Source: a bacterium SCSIO 12827
Lineage (GTDB): Bacteria; Pseudomonadota; Alphaproteobacteria; Rhodospirillales; Casp-alpha2
Assembly (NCBI GenBank): GCA_024397995.1
Contig: CP073746.1
Span: 124,001-188,000 of the forward strand
Direction of reading: 5' to 3'
DNA: 64,000 nt
Of this stretch, positions 35,943 through 46,730 are shown piece after piece; position 1 is the stretch's first letter; each line of letters starts with the position of its first letter. A program made the translations under genes and the position numbers. The notes under the pieces are model-generated. The model searched no databases and had not been told where the DNA came from. It worked only from the letters and a program-made list of their open reading frames with translations.

Positions 35943-37388
35943 TCAGCGCGGCAGGTCGCTGGTCCCCATCAGGAATTCGTCGATCGACTTGGCACACTGA
36001 CGGCCCTCGCGGATCGCCCAGACGACCAGGGATTGGCCCCGGCGCATGTCGCCCGCGGCATAGACCTTGGGCAGGGACGTCGCGTACTTGTCCGTATCGG
36101 CCTGGATGTTGCCGCGGGGGTCGAGATCGACACCCATGGCTTCGATCATCCCGTCGTGGATCGGATGGACGAAACCCATGGCCAGCAGCACCAGATCGGC
36201 CTTCAGGGTGAACTCGCTTCCCGGAACTTCGACCATGTCCATGCCGCCCTTGTCGTTGGGCTGCCATTCCAGGCGCACGCCGTTCAGCGCGCTGACCCGT
36301 CCGTCGGGGCCGGCGGTGAACGACTTGGTCATCACCGCGAAATCCCGTTCCACGCCTTCCTGGTGCGAGGACGAGGTGCGCAGTTTGAGCGGCCAATCCG
36401 GCCAGGTCAGGGCCTTATTTTCCTTTTCCGGCGGCTGGGGCATGAGCTCCAACTGCGTGACCGAAGCCGCGCCATGGCGGTTCGAGGTGCCGACGCAGTC
36501 CGATCCCGTGTCACCGCCGCCGATGACGATGACATGTTTGTCCGTGGCCATGATCTCAGCACCCTGGGGCGTGTTGACCCCGGCGACCCGGCGGTTCTGT
36601 TGGGTCAGGAACTCCATGGCGAAATGCACGCCGGGCAGCTCACGCCCCGGTACCGGCAGGTCGCGGGGGCTTTCGGAGCCGCCGCACAGCGCGACCGCGT
36701 CGAAGTCCTTCACAAGGTCGCCCGCGTCCACGTTCACGCCGACATGGCTGTTGGGGCGGAATTCGACCCCTTCGGTCTGCATCTGCGCGATGCGCCGATC
36801 GATCAGGTGTTTTTCCATCTTGAAGTCGGGAATGCCGAAGCGCAGCAGGCCGCCGATGCGTTCGTTCTTTTCGAACACCACGACCTTGTGCCCGGCGCGC
36901 GCCAATTGCTGGGCGCAGGCCAGGCCCGCCGGGCCTGAGCCGACGACGGCGACGCGCTTGTCCGTGTGATGGACCGGGATTTGCGGTTTGATCCAGCCCT
37001 TGGCCCAGCCGCGGTCGACCAGCGAACATTCGATGGTCTTGATGGTCACCGGTTCGTCCTGAAGGTTCAGGGTGCAGGATGCCTCGCAGGGGGCGGGGCA
37101 GACGCGGCCCGTGAACTCGGGGAAGTTGTTGGTGGAATGCAGAAGCTCCAGCCCCTCGCGCCACTTGTTGCGATAGACCAGATCATTCCAGTCCGGAATG
37201 ATGTTGTTCACCGGGCAGCCCTGGTGACAGTAGGGGATGCCGCAGTCCATGCAGCGGGCCCCTTGCTCCGACACTTCCGCGTCGGTCAGCGGTTCGACGA
37301 ACTCCTGCCAATGCTTCAGGCGTTCTTCAACCGGGCGGTAAGACCGATCGTGACGCTCGATCTCCAAAAATCCAGTGGGTTTTCCCAT
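35943..37388 (-). CDS. gltD: Glutamate synthase (NADPH) small subunit
   Basis: A 481-residue flavoprotein that brings electrons from NADPH to the large subunit. The N-terminal iron-sulfur Cys sets are [19 protein letters not shown] and [15 protein letters not shown] binding is by [20 protein letters not shown] binding by [13 protein letters not shown], and the C-terminal FAD part is [18 protein letters not shown]. It starts 3 bases after the gltB stop. Confidence 0.97.
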   Translation of the reverse strand: MGKPTGFLEIERHDRSYRPVEERLKHWQEFVEPLTDAEVSEQGARCMDCGIPYCHQGCPVNNIIPDWNDLVYRNKWREGLELLHSTNNFPEFTGRVCPAPCEASCTLNLQDEPVTIKTIECSLVDRGWAKGWIKPQIPVHHTDKRVAVVGSGPAGLACAQQLARAGHKVVVFEKNERIGGLLRFGIPDFKMEKHLIDRRIAQMQTEGVEFRPNSHVGVNVDAGDLVKDFDAVALCGGSESPRDLPVPGRELPGVHFAMEFLTQQNRRVAGVNTPQGAEIMATDKHVIVIGGGDTGSDCVGTSNRHGAASVTQLELMPQPPEKENKALTWPDWPLKLRTSSSHQEGVERDFAVMTKSFTAGPDGRVSALNGVRLEWQPNDKGGMDMVEVPGSEFTLKADLVLLAMGFVHPIHDGMIEAMGVDLDPRGNIQADTDKYATSLPKVYAAGDMRRGQSLVVWAIREGRQCAKSIDEFLMGTSDLPR

Positions 37389-37391
37389 TAT

Positions 37392-40300
37392 TTATTCCCC
37401 GGCCAGTGCGGCCGTTTCTGCGCCGGCGGCGCGCTCCTGCATCTCGCGGAGCGCACGGCGGTAATCCACCGGCATGATCTTGACGAACTTGGGCAGGTAG
37501 GCGTCCCAGTTGTCCAGGATGTGTTTGGCCCGCGAGCTGCCCGTATAGCGCAGGTGATTCTCGATCAGGCCCTTGAGACGACGCGCATCAAAACGCATCG
37601 GGTCCGACGCGACGTCGGCGGTGCCGTCGTCGGGTTCGTTGGCGTCGATGGGCTCCAGCTCGACCATGCCCTGATTGCAGAGCGTGTCGAAGTTGCCCGC
37701 CTCATCCAGGATATAGGCGATGCCGCCCGACATGCCGGCGGCGAAGTTGCGGCCCGTCTCACCCAGGATGACGACGGTGCCCCCGGTCATGTATTCGCAG
37801 CCGTGATCGCCGCAGCCTTCAACCACCGCGGCCGCACCAGAGTTACGCACGGCGAAGCGTTCACCGGCGATACCGCGGAAATAACATTCCCCGGCGATGG
37901 CGCCATAAAGAACGGTATTCCCGACGATGATGTTTTCTTCCGGCACGATCGGGCTTTTGGGCGACGGATAGACGGCGATGCGCCCGCCCGACAGGCCCTT
38001 GCCCACGTAATCGTTGGCGTCACCGATCAATTCGAACGACACGCCTTTGGTCAACCAGGCACCGAAGCTCTGCCCGGCATTGCCGGTGAACTTCACGTGA
38101 ATGGTATCGTCTGGCAGGCCTTCGTGGCCGTACTTCAGGGCGATCTCGCCCGACATCATGGCGCCGACCGTGCGGTTGATGTTCTTGATCGGGAACTCAA
38201 GGCTGACCGGGGTGCCGTTCTCGATGGCGTCCTTGGCCTGCTTGATGAGTTGATGATCGAGCGCCTTGTCGAGCCCGTGATCCTGGGTTTCACAGTTGTA
38301 AACGGCCACGCCCTCGGCCGGCTTGACCGGAGCCAAAAGCCGCGTCACGTCGACGCCATGGGCCTTCCAGTGATCGACCGCCGGCCGCACGTCCAGGGCT
38401 TCGCGCCGGCCGATCATTTCGTTGATCGTGCGGAAGCCGAGAGAGGACATGATTTCGCGCACTTCCTCGGCCATGAAGGTGAAGAAGTTGACGACGTGTT
38501 CGGGCTCCCCGGTGAAGCGCTTGCGCAGTTCCGGATCCTGCGTTGCGACGCCGACCGGGCAGGTGTTCAGGTGGCATTTGCGCATCATGATGCAGCCTTC
38601 GGCGATCAGGGCCGAGGTTGCGAAGCCGAATTCATCGGCCCCCAACAGGGCGCCGATCACGACGTCGCGCCCGGTGCGCACCCCGCCGTCGACCTGCACG
38701 GATATGCGGCCGCGCAGCGCGTTCATGACCAGGGTCTGATGGGTTTCCGCCAGGCCCAGTTCCCACGGACCGCCCGCGTTGAGGATGGAGGTCAGCGGGC
38801 TGGCCCCCGTCCCGCCGTCGTGGCCGGAAATGGTGACGTGATCCGCATAGGCCTTGGACACCCCGGCGGCGACCGTGCCGACGCCCACTTCGGACACCAG
38901 CTTGACCGAAACCCGCGCCTTCGGGTTCACGTTCTTGAGGTCGTGGATCAGCTGCGCCAGATCCTCGATGGAATAGATGTCGTGGTGCGGCGGCGGTGAA
39001 ATCAGGCCGACGCCCGGGGTCGAATGCCGCACGCGGGCGATCCATTCATCGACCTTGTGGCCGGGCAGCTGGCCGCCCTCGCCGGGTTTGGCGCCCTGGG
39101 CCATCTTGATCTGCAGGTCGTCGGCATTAACCAGGTATTCCGTGGTCACGCCGAACCGGCCCGATGCCACCTGCTTGATGCGCGACTTCATGGAATCGCC
39201 GTTGGGCAGGGGCTTGTAGCGGACCCCGTCCTCGCCGCCCTCACCCGTGTTGGAGCGACCGCCGATGCGGTTCATGGCGATGGCCAGCGTTGTATGGGCT
39301 TCCCACGAGATGGAACCGAAGGACATGGCCCCGGTGGCGAAGCGCTTGACGATTTCGGATGCGGGTTCAACCTCGTCCAGCGGCACCGGCTTGCCCACGG
39401 GCTTCAGGTCGAACAGCCCGCGCAGGTTTTTCAGCTTGGCGACCTGGTTATCGACCTTGGCGGTATAAGCCTTGAACTGCTTGTAGTTGGCCGAGCGCAC
39501 GGCGTGCTGCAGGGTGCCGATGGTTTCCGGCGTCCACACGTGTTCTTCGCCGCGGATACGGAAGGCAAGGTCGCCGCCGACATCCAGTTCCGAGCGGTAG
39601 ATCGGCGCGTCGCCGAAGGCCAGCGCATGGCGGCGTTCGGTCTCTTCCGCGATCTCGGTGATGCCGGCCCCTTCGACCTTGGTCGCCGTGCCGGTGAAAT
39701 AGGCGTCGATGAATTCGCCGGAAAGGCCGACGGCGTCGAAAATCTGCGCGCCGCAATAGGACTGATAGGTCGAGATGCCCATCTTGGACATGACCTTCAT
39801 GATGCCCTTGCCGACCGCCTTGATGTAATAGGCATGGGCCTTGGCTTCGGACAGGCCGCTGGCCTTTTCCTGCACGATGTTGGAAATCGTGTCGAAGGCG
39901 AGATAGGGGTTGATGGCTTCGGCGCCGTAGCCGGCCAGCAGGCAGAAATCATGCACGCGGCGGGCTTCGCCGGTTTCCACGACCAGCCCGACCTCGGTCC
40001 GCAGGCCCTTGCGGATCAGGTGATGGTGCACGGCACCCGTCGCCAGCAGCGCCGGAATGGCGATGTTGTCGGCATCCAACCCGCGATCGGACAGGATGAT
40101 GATGTTGTAGCCCTGCTCGCGCACGACCTTTTCCGCCTTGTTGCAGATGCGGTCCACGGCCTGGGCCATGGTCTGGCGGTTCGGGCCCGTGTTCTGATAG
40201 CTGATGTCCAGCGTATAGGTCTTGAACGAGCCGTCGACGTGGTTTTCGATGCGGCGGATACGCTCCAGATCCGTGTTGGACAGGATCGGCTGATCAACCT

Positions 40301-42017
40301 CAAGCCGCTTGTGGGTGCCGCCCGACCCCAGGTCGAGCAGGTCCGGGCGCGGGCCGATGAAGCTGACCAGCGACATCACCAGTTCCTCGCGGATCGGGTC
40401 GATCGGCGGGTTGGTCACCTGCGCGAAGTTCTGGAAGAAATAGTCGTAGAGCATGCGCGGCTTGTCGGACAGCATGGCCAGCGGAATGTCGCGGCCCATG
40501 GAGCCGACCGGGTCCTCGCCCTTCTCGGCCATGGGGTCGAGGAAGAACTTGAGGTCTTCGCGGTTGTAGCCAAAGGCCTGCTGCTGATCCAAAAGGGTTT
40601 TGGAATCCGGCGTCATCGGGCCGATTTCCGGCGGCAGATCGGCAAGATGGATCTGCGTCGCGTCCAGCCATTCCTGATAGGGATATTCGGCGGCCAGTTC
40701 CGACTTCACTTCCTCGTCGGAAATAATGCGGTGCTGTTCCAGGTCGACCACCAGCATCTTGCCCGGCTGCAGGCGCCATTTCTGGACGATCTTTTCTTCC
40801 GGGATCGGCAGCACGCCGACTTCCGACGCCATCACCACCAGGCCGTCGTCGGTGACGATATAACGCGCCGGGCGCAGGCCGTTGCGGTCCAGGGTGGCCG
40901 CGATCTGCCGGCCGTTAGTGAAGGCCATGGCGGCGGGGCCGTCCCAGGGTTCCATCAGGGCCGAGAAGTATTCGTAGAAGGCACGCCGTTCGGGGGCCAT
41001 CGGCGGGTTGTTGTTCCAGGCTTCCGGAATCATCAGCATCATGGCGTGGGACAGGGAATAGCCCCCCCTGACCAGAAGCTCGAGCGCGTTGTCGAAGGTG
41101 GACGAATCGGACGAACCGTCGCCGATCAGCGGCCACAATTTTTCCAGGTCGTCGCCCAGGATCTTCGACGACATGTTATGGCGGCGCGCGTTCATCCAGT
41201 TGAGGTTGCCGCGCAGGGTGTTGATCTCGCCGTTGTGGCAGAGGAAGCGGAACGGCTGCGCCAGACGCCACGACGGGAAGGTGTTGGTCGAGAACCGCTG
41301 GTGGAACAGGGCGATCGCTGTGGCGAAATCGGGATCCTGGAAATCCACGTAATATTTGGACAGGTTGGGGGCCAGCACCATGCCCTTGTAGACGATGGTG
41401 GCCGACGACATGGACGGGAAATAGAAGTCCTGCCAGGACCCTTCGTCCTTGTCCCACAGGGCGTGATGGGCCTGCTTGCGGATGACGTAGAGCTTGCGTT
41501 CGAACGCCGCGTTGTCGGCGGTGTCCGGTCCGCGCTGGATCAGCACCTGCTTGATAACCGGCTCATTCGGCTTGACGCTTTCGCCGAGCACGCTGTTGTC
41601 CGTCGGCACGTCGCGCCAGCCCAGCAGGACCTGGCCTTCGTCGGCGGTGGTCTTCTCGATGGCCTTGATCGCCAGGTCGCGCAGCTTGTGGTCGCGCGGC
41701 AGGAACACCATGCCCAGCGCGTAGTCGCCCTTGGCCGGGACCTCGACGCCCTGCTTGGCGAAGACCTTGCGGATGAACGCGTCGGGAAGCTGAATCAGAA
41801 TCCCCGCACCGTCGCCGGCCATGGGATCGGCGCCGATCGCGCCCCGGTGATCCATGTGATGGACGATATCCAGCGCCTGATGCACGATCTCGTGGCGCGG
41901 CTCATTATGAATGTCGGCGATGAAGCCGAATCCACAAGCGTCGTGCTCGTTCAAGGGGTCGTACATCCCCTCTTCAACGGGCAGTCCATAACCGTTGCGC
42001 CGTGAGGTCTGGCTCAT
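37392..42017 (-). CDS. gltB: Glutamate synthase (NADPH) large subunit
   Basis: This 1541-residue subunit makes two glutamates from glutamine and 2-oxoglutarate. The N-terminal class II amidotransferase begins at Cys28 in HDACGFGF after a 27-residue propeptide. The central domain and FMN-binding synthase domain follow ([36 protein letters not shown]), then the 3Fe-4S Cys set [12 protein letters not shown] and the C-terminal beta-helix with repeated G-x-x-G. The start has AGGAAG in front and a promoter about 40 to 65 bases upstream. Confidence 0.98.
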   Translation of the reverse strand: MSQTSRRNGYGLPVEEGMYDPLNEHDACGFGFIADIHNEPRHEIVHQALDIVHHMDHRGAIGADPMAGDGAGILIQLPDAFIRKVFAKQGVEVPAKGDYALGMVFLPRDHKLRDLAIKAIEKTTADEGQVLLGWRDVPTDNSVLGESVKPNEPVIKQVLIQRGPDTADNAAFERKLYVIRKQAHHALWDKDEGSWQDFYFPSMSSATIVYKGMVLAPNLSKYYVDFQDPDFATAIALFHQRFSTNTFPSWRLAQPFRFLCHNGEINTLRGNLNWMNARRHNMSSKILGDDLEKLWPLIGDGSSDSSTFDNALELLVRGGYSLSHAMMLMIPEAWNNNPPMAPERRAFYEYFSALMEPWDGPAAMAFTNGRQIAATLDRNGLRPARYIVTDDGLVVMASEVGVLPIPEEKIVQKWRLQPGKMLVVDLEQHRIISDEEVKSELAAEYPYQEWLDATQIHLADLPPEIGPMTPDSKTLLDQQQAFGYNREDLKFFLDPMAEKGEDPVGSMGRDIPLAMLSDKPRMLYDYFFQNFAQVTNPPIDPIREELVMSLVSFIGPRPDLLDLGSGGTHKRLEVDQPILSNTDLERIRRIENHVDGSFKTYTLDISYQNTGPNRQTMAQAVDRICNKAEKVVREQGYNIIILSDRGLDADNIAIPALLATGAVHHHLIRKGLRTEVGLVVETGEARRVHDFCLLAGYGAEAINPYLAFDTISNIVQEKASGLSEAKAHAYYIKAVGKGIMKVMSKMGISTYQSYCGAQIFDAVGLSGEFIDAYFTGTATKVEGAGITEIAEETERRHALAFGDAPIYRSELDVGGDLAFRIRGEEHVWTPETIGTLQHAVRSANYKQFKAYTAKVDNQVAKLKNLRGLFDLKPVGKPVPLDEVEPASEIVKRFATGAMSFGSISWEAHTTLAIAMNRIGGRSNTGEGGEDGVRYKPLPNGDSMKSRIKQVASGRFGVTTEYLVNADDLQIKMAQGAKPGEGGQLPGHKVDEWIARVRHSTPGVGLISPPPHHDIYSIEDLAQLIHDLKNVNPKARVSVKLVSEVGVGTVAAGVSKAYADHVTISGHDGGTGASPLTSILNAGGPWELGLAETHQTLVMNALRGRISVQVDGGVRTGRDVVIGALLGADEFGFATSALIAEGCIMMRKCHLNTCPVGVATQDPELRKRFTGEPEHVVNFFTFMAEEVREIMSSLGFRTINEMIGRREALDVRPAVDHWKAHGVDVTRLLAPVKPAEGVAVYNCETQDHGLDKALDHQLIKQAKDAIENGTPVSLEFPIKNINRTVGAMMSGEIALKYGHEGLPDDTIHVKFTGNAGQSFGAWLTKGVSFELIGDANDYVGKGLSGGRIAVYPSPKSPIVPEENIIVGNTVLYGAIAGECYFRGIAGERFAVRNSGAAAVVEGCGDHGCEYMTGGTVVILGETGRNFAAGMSGGIAYILDEAGNFDTLCNQGMVELEPIDANEPDDGTADVASDPMRFDARRLKGLIENHLRYTGSSRAKHILDNWDAYLPKFVKIMPVDYRRALREMQERAAGAETAALAGE

Positions 42018-42055
42018 GCGTTAACTTCCTATTCGCGGGTTCTTGAGAGCCCATT

Positions 42056-42084
42056 TAGATAGCAATCCAGACCCCGGACGCCAA
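42056..42084 (-). promoter_or_regulatory. Sigma-70-type promoter for gltBD
   Basis: On the minus strand TTGGCG (42084-42079) and TATCTA (42061-42056) are 17 bases apart, giving a leader of about 30 bases. The rest of the 219-base gap to uppP holds an A/T-rich stretch near 42085-42120. No sigma-54 site was recognised. Confidence 0.5.
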
Positions 42085-42236
42085 ACAAAAACCTCCTTCA
42101 ACTGTCATAAAAATCACAGGAAATTGGCCCGTTCCGGCCCTTATGAGCAGGTGCACAATTGCTGTCCCGGCCCGCGCGGCCCCTTGGCAGCGCCCCGGTG
42201 ATCGGCTAGAAGACCCAAAAGTCGTAGGAGAGAGCC

Positions 42237-43052
42237 TTGCCTACACTACATCTTGCGATTTTGGCGCTGATTCAGGGGATCACGGAGTTTCTCCCGATCT
42301 CTTCCTCGGCCCATCTCGCTGTGACGCCCCGGCTTTTGGGTTGGCCCGACCAGGGATTGCTGATCGACGTCGCCGTTCATGTCGGGACGCTGGGTGCCGT
42401 GGTGCTCTACGTCCATCGCGACATCTGGGACATGCTGTCGGGCCTGGGCCGCGTGCTCAAGGGCCGGCGCGACCGGGGGGCCAAGCTGGCGGGGCTGGTG
42501 ATCCTGGCGACCCTGCCGGTGATCGGCGCCGGATATGCCCTCAACGAATATTATCCGAACGGCCTGCGCTCTCTCGAATTGATCGCCTGGGCGACCCTCG
42601 GCTTCGGGATTCTGCTGTATGTCGTCGATCACATCGGCATGACGCTCCGGCGTATCGAACATCTGGAAATCTCCGACGCCCTGGTGATCGGCATCGCCCA
42701 ATGTCTGGCGCTGATCCCGGGCACCTCGCGCTCGGGCATTACGATGACGGCGGCACGGCTCCTGGGCATGGAGCGCACGGACGCCGCCCGCTTTTCCATG
42801 CTGCTGTCGATTCCGGCGATCGTCGGGGCGGGGGCGCTGAAGGGCTTCGAGCTTTGGAAATCCGGTGATGCGGCGCTGACTTCCGACGCCTTCACGGCGG
42901 CGGGCCTTGCCTTCGTCACGGCGCTGATCGCCATTGCCCTGATGATGGCCTGGCTCAGGCGCGCCAACTTCACGCCCTTCGTGGTCTACCGCATCGTGCT
43001 GGGGGTTTTCCTGCTGGCCGTGGCTTACGGCTACGTCGGGCCGTTCAACTGA
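42237..43052 (+). CDS. uppP: Undecaprenyl-diphosphatase
   Basis: A 271-residue integral membrane phosphatase that recycles the lipid carrier of peptidoglycan synthesis. The two family motifs are QGITEFLPISSSAHL near the N-terminus and IPGTSRSGITMTAARLLG in the middle; about eight hydrophobic helices are present. The start is TTG with TAGGAG in front; no ATG fits. It converges with the hydroxyacid dehydrogenase gene, with 4 bases between the stops. Confidence 0.97.
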   Translation: MPTLHLAILALIQGITEFLPISSSAHLAVTPRLLGWPDQGLLIDVAVHVGTLGAVVLYVHRDIWDMLSGLGRVLKGRRDRGAKLAGLVILATLPVIGAGYALNEYYPNGLRSLELIAWATLGFGILLYVVDHIGMTLRRIEHLEISDALVIGIAQCLALIPGTSRSGITMTAARLLGMERTDAARFSMLLSIPAIVGAGALKGFELWKSGDAALTSDAFTAAGLAFVTALIAIALMMAWLRRANFTPFVVYRIVLGVFLLAVAYGYVGPFN

Positions 43053-43056
43053 CGAT

Positions 43057-44007
43057 CTAGTACCGCGTGCCGCGATCGACCGTGTTGAGCGGCGGTTCCC
43101 CCGCCTCCATGCGCCGGATGTTCGCAACGTACCATTCCGTCGATGAATGCGGCACGGTCAGGCTCGCCATATGCGGCGTCACGTTGACCTTGGGGTGGCT
43201 CCAGTAGGGATGATCTTCGGGCAGGGGCTCCGTGTGGAACACGTCGAGCGTCGCCCCCGCGATATGGCCTGACTCGATCGCCGCGATCAGGTCGTCGTCG
43301 ACCACATGGCCGCCGCGCGCGCAGTTGATCAGGCAGGCCCCTTCGGGCAGGGCGGCCAGGGTGTCCTTGTTGATGATGCCTTGCGTGTCCGGCGTCAGCG
43401 GCAGCAGGCAGACCAGGATTTCCGTGCGGTTCAGGAACGGGATCAGCTGATCCGGGCCATGAAAGCATTCGACGCCGGGAATGTCCTTTTTCGAGCGTGC
43501 CCAGCCGGCGACCTGATAATGCAACGGCACCAGCTTTTTCGCCGCGTCGCTGCCCAACTCGCCCAGGCCCAGAATGCCGACCCGGCGCTGTTCGGCGTCG
43601 GCCTGGCGCAGGCGTTTCCACCGATGTTCGGCGGCCCAGCCGGCATAGACGCCCATCTTGCGGTGATGATGGATCGTCCAGTAGACGACATACTCGCTCA
43701 TCCCCTGGGTCAGGCAGCGGTCGACCAGGCGCACCAGGGGCACGCCGTCCGGCAATTCCGGGTCGTTCCATAGATGATCGACCCCGGCCCCCATGGAAAA
43801 GATCGCCTTCAGGTTCGGCAGGCTTTTGAGCACCCCCGGCTTGGGCTTCCAAACGATGGCGTATTGGATGTCGGCGGGGTCGCCGGTTTCATCCTTGGCC
43901 GGGTCGTCGGACCACACGCGGAATTCGGCGTCGGGCATCTGCGCAAGAAAGGCGTCCCGCCAGGGATCGGGTTTATCCCCGGGGGCCATGTAGAGAACGG
44001 TAACCAT
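43057..44007 (-). CDS. Glyoxylate/hydroxypyruvate reductase A-like D-2-hydroxyacid dehydrogenase
   Basis: A 316-residue dehydrogenase of the GhrA type. The NAD(P) motif is VGILGLGELGSDAAKKL, the Arg of the active site is in NCARGGHVVDDDL, the Glu in DVFHTEPLPEDHP and the His in VTPHMASLT. It reduces glyoxylate or hydroxypyruvate in relatives. Its ATG shares one base with the yejF stop (TAATG), so it is translated with the Yej transporter; the link between them is unexplained. Confidence 0.9.
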   Translation of the reverse strand: MVTVLYMAPGDKPDPWRDAFLAQMPDAEFRVWSDDPAKDETGDPADIQYAIVWKPKPGVLKSLPNLKAIFSMGAGVDHLWNDPELPDGVPLVRLVDRCLTQGMSEYVVYWTIHHHRKMGVYAGWAAEHRWKRLRQADAEQRRVGILGLGELGSDAAKKLVPLHYQVAGWARSKKDIPGVECFHGPDQLIPFLNRTEILVCLLPLTPDTQGIINKDTLAALPEGACLINCARGGHVVDDDLIAAIESGHIAGATLDVFHTEPLPEDHPYWSHPKVNVTPHMASLTVPHSSTEWYVANIRRMEAGEPPLNTVDRGTRY

Positions 44008-45632
44008 TATGTTGAGACGACTCCGGTTTCGTCGGCCTTCAATTCGAAGGCGGCGGCCATCAAGGCCTTGGTGTAGGGATCCTTGGGTTCGTCGATGATC
44101 TGCTGTGCAGACCCGTATTCGACGACGCGGCCTTGGCGCATGACGGCAATCTCATGGCTGACGGCGCGCACCACCTTCAGATCGTGGGATATGAACAGGT
44201 AGGCCAGATCGTGCTTCTTTTGCAAGTCGCGCAGCAATTCGACGATCTGCGCCTGCACGGACATGTCGAGCGCCGAAGTCGGCTCGTCCAGGACGATCAA
44301 CTTGGGCTTCAGCACCAACGCCCGGGCGATGGAAATGCGCTGGCGCTGGCCGCCGGAAAATTCATGGGGGTAGCGATCCTGCAGCTCGGGCGTCAGGCCG
44401 ACCTCATGCAGGGCCTCGGCAACAAGTTGCCGGCGCGCGGCGCCGTCTCCGCCCAGGCCGTGGACGATCAGGCCTTCCTCGATGATCTGGCCGACCGAAA
44501 GCCGCGGGCTCAAACTGCCGAAGGGGTCCTGGAACACGATCTGCATTTCCCGGCGCAAGGGCCGCATCTGCTTGAACTGCCAGCCCTGGATGTTGGCGCC
44601 TTCGAACAGGATGTCGCCCCGGGAGCGTTCCAGGCGCAGCAAGGCCCGGCCGAGGGTGCTTTTACCCGACCCCGATTCGCCGACGATGCCCAGCGTATGG
44701 CCGCGTTTGAGCGCCAGCGAAATACCGTCGACGGCCTTGATATGGCCGACGGTGCGGCGCAGGAACCCGCGTTTGACGGGGAACCATACTTTCAGGTCGC
44801 GGCCCTGCAGCACCTCCGGCGCGGCCGGGTCGGCGGGCTCGGGCCGGCCCTTGGGCTCGGCGGCCAGAAGGTGGCGGGTATAATCGTGCTGCGGGTCGTT
44901 GAACAACGTCTCGGTCGCGTTCTGTTCGACGATCCGCCCGTCGTTCATGACCGAGACCGTGTCCGCCATGCGCCGCACGATCCCCAGATCGTGGGTGATC
45001 AGCAGCATGGCCATGCCCAGCTTCTGCTGAATCTCCTTCATCAGCTTCAGAACCTGGGCCTGGATGGTCACGTCCAGGGCCGTCGTTGGCTCATCCGCGA
45101 TCAGCAGGTCCGGATTGTTGGCCAGCGCCATGGCGATCATGATGCGCTGCTGCTGGCCGCCGGAAAACTCGTGGGGCAGGGATTGCAGACGCGATGCGGC
45201 CTCGCCCAGGCCGACAAGGTCGAGAAGTTCCAGCACCCGGGCGCGGGCCTGCTTGGCGGTCATGTGCTGATGCAGGAACAGGACCTCGGCGATCTGCTTT
45301 TCGATGGAATGCAGCGGGTTGAGGCTGGTCAGCGGTTCCTGAAAGATCATCGCGATCTGGTTGCCGCGAATTTTGCGCATGACCCCGCCGGGTGCGCCCA
45401 TCAGTTCCTCGCCGTTGAACTTGATCGATCCCTTGGGATGGCTGGCGAGCGGATAAGGCAGCAGCTGCATGACCGACAGCGCCGTCACGGATTTGCCCGA
45501 CCCGGATTCCCCGACCAGGGCATGGGTCTCGCCCTTGCCGATGGTCAGGCTCGCGCCCTGCACGGCGGTGACGGCGCCATCCCCGGCGCCGAAGGTGACG
45601 TGCAGATCGTCGATTTCCAGCAGCTTGGACAT
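44007..45632 (-). CDS. yejF: Oligopeptide/microcin C-type ABC transporter, double ATPase YejF
   Basis: A 541-residue cytoplasmic protein with two fused ABC ATPase domains. Each has a Walker A GESGSGKS, a signature (LSGGQ-like FSGGQQQR and FSGGQRQR) and Walker B (LLIADEPTTALD and LIVLDEPTSALD), with the dipeptide-transporter C-terminal extension after each. It powers import through YejBE. Its ATG overlaps the yejE stop by one base (TAATG). Confidence 0.95.
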   Translation of the reverse strand: MSKLLEIDDLHVTFGAGDGAVTAVQGASLTIGKGETHALVGESGSGKSVTALSVMQLLPYPLASHPKGSIKFNGEELMGAPGGVMRKIRGNQIAMIFQEPLTSLNPLHSIEKQIAEVLFLHQHMTAKQARARVLELLDLVGLGEAASRLQSLPHEFSGGQQQRIMIAMALANNPDLLIADEPTTALDVTIQAQVLKLMKEIQQKLGMAMLLITHDLGIVRRMADTVSVMNDGRIVEQNATETLFNDPQHDYTRHLLAAEPKGRPEPADPAAPEVLQGRDLKVWFPVKRGFLRRTVGHIKAVDGISLALKRGHTLGIVGESGSGKSTLGRALLRLERSRGDILFEGANIQGWQFKQMRPLRREMQIVFQDPFGSLSPRLSVGQIIEEGLIVHGLGGDGAARRQLVAEALHEVGLTPELQDRYPHEFSGGQRQRISIARALVLKPKLIVLDEPTSALDMSVQAQIVELLRDLQKKHDLAYLFISHDLKVVRAVSHEIAVMRQGRVVEYGSAQQIIDEPKDPYTKALMAAAFELKADETGVVST

Positions 45633-46726
45633 TATTTGAAGACCTTCGGGGGGTCGAAGGCGTCGCGCACGGCCTCGCCGACGAAGACCAGCAGCGACAG
45701 CATGATGGCGAGGGAGAAGAACGCCGTGAAGCCCAGCCAGGGGGCCTGGATGTTGTTCTTGCCCTGGTTCAGTAACTCACCCAGGGACGGCGACCCGGCG
45801 GGCAGGCCGAAGCCCAGGAAATCGAGCGACGTCAGGGTGGTGATGGAGCCCGACAGGATGAACGGCAGGAAGGTCAGGGTCGCGACCATGGCGTTGGGCA
45901 GGACGTGCTTGAACATGATGACCCCGTCGGACACGCCCAGGGCCCGGGCCGCCCGCACGTAATCGAAATTGCGCGCGCGCAGGAATTCGGCGCGCACGAC
46001 GCCGACGAAGGCCATCCAGGAAAACATCAGCATCAGGCCCAGGATCCACCAGAAACTGGGCGTCACGACGCTGGCCAGGATGATCAGCAGGTACAGGGTC
46101 GGCAGGCCCGACCAGACCTCCATGAAGCGCTGCGCCAACAGGTCGATCCAGCCGCCGAAATAGCCCTGCACGGCGCCGGCGGCGATGCCGATCACGGCGC
46201 TGATCGCCGTCAGCGCCAGGCCGAACAGAACGGAAATGCGAAACCCGTAGATCATGCGCGCCATCACGTCGCGGCCCTGGTCGTCGGTGCCCAGCCAATT
46301 GTTCAGTGACGGGGGCGAGGGGGCCGGGCCCGGCAGGTCCTTGATGATCGTGTCGTAGGAATAGGGAATGGGCGGCCAGATCATCCAGCCCTTGGCGTTG
46401 ATCAGGTCCTTGACGTAAGGATCGCGGTAATCGGCCTCTGTCGCGAATTCGCCGCCGAAGGTGGTTTCCGCGTATGCCTCGGCCACGGGGACATAGAACC
46501 CGCCGTTGAAATAGACCAGGAACGGCTTGTCGTTGGCGATCAACTCTGCCCCCAGCGACAGCACGAACAACAGCACGAAAATCCACAGCGACCAGTAGCC
46601 CCGGCGGTTGCGCCGGAAATTGGCAAGCCGCCGTTCCGTCAGCGGCGTGATGCGCAGGCCGAACACGCGCCGGCCGGGTAGCGGTGGCGCGGTGGTCTCG
46701 GCGGCGGTTGCGGTATCCGGGCTCAC
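45632..46726 (-). CDS. yejE: Oligopeptide ABC transporter permease YejE
   Basis: A 364-residue inner-membrane permease. After a cytoplasmic start and one membrane helix there is a long periplasmic stretch (SLGAELIANDKPFLVYFNG to about residue 130), then five helices with the permease motif DFLGFGLPAGSPSLGELLNQG. I chose the GTG at 46726, which has GAGGTG in front and lies 4 bases after the yejB stop; an upstream ATG at 46756 would overlap yejB by 26 bases. Confidence 0.93.
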   Translation of the reverse strand: MSPDTATAAETTAPPLPGRRVFGLRITPLTERRLANFRRNRRGYWSLWIFVLLFVLSLGAELIANDKPFLVYFNGGFYVPVAEAYAETTFGGEFATEADYRDPYVKDLINAKGWMIWPPIPYSYDTIIKDLPGPAPSPPSLNNWLGTDDQGRDVMARMIYGFRISVLFGLALTAISAVIGIAAGAVQGYFGGWIDLLAQRFMEVWSGLPTLYLLIILASVVTPSFWWILGLMLMFSWMAFVGVVRAEFLRARNFDYVRAARALGVSDGVIMFKHVLPNAMVATLTFLPFILSGSITTLTSLDFLGFGLPAGSPSLGELLNQGKNNIQAPWLGFTAFFSLAIMLSLLVFVGEAVRDAFDPPKVFK

Positions 46727-46730
46727 GGCG

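Noticed and set aside
36640-37164. Second minus-strand frame overlapping gltD
   Set aside because: It is a frame-shifted shadow of gltD, which is intact with all cofactor motifs.
39024-42005. Open frame of 993 codons on the plus strand inside gltB
   Set aside because: It is antisense to an unmistakable gltB; long antisense frames are expected in GC-rich coding DNA and its product resembles no family.
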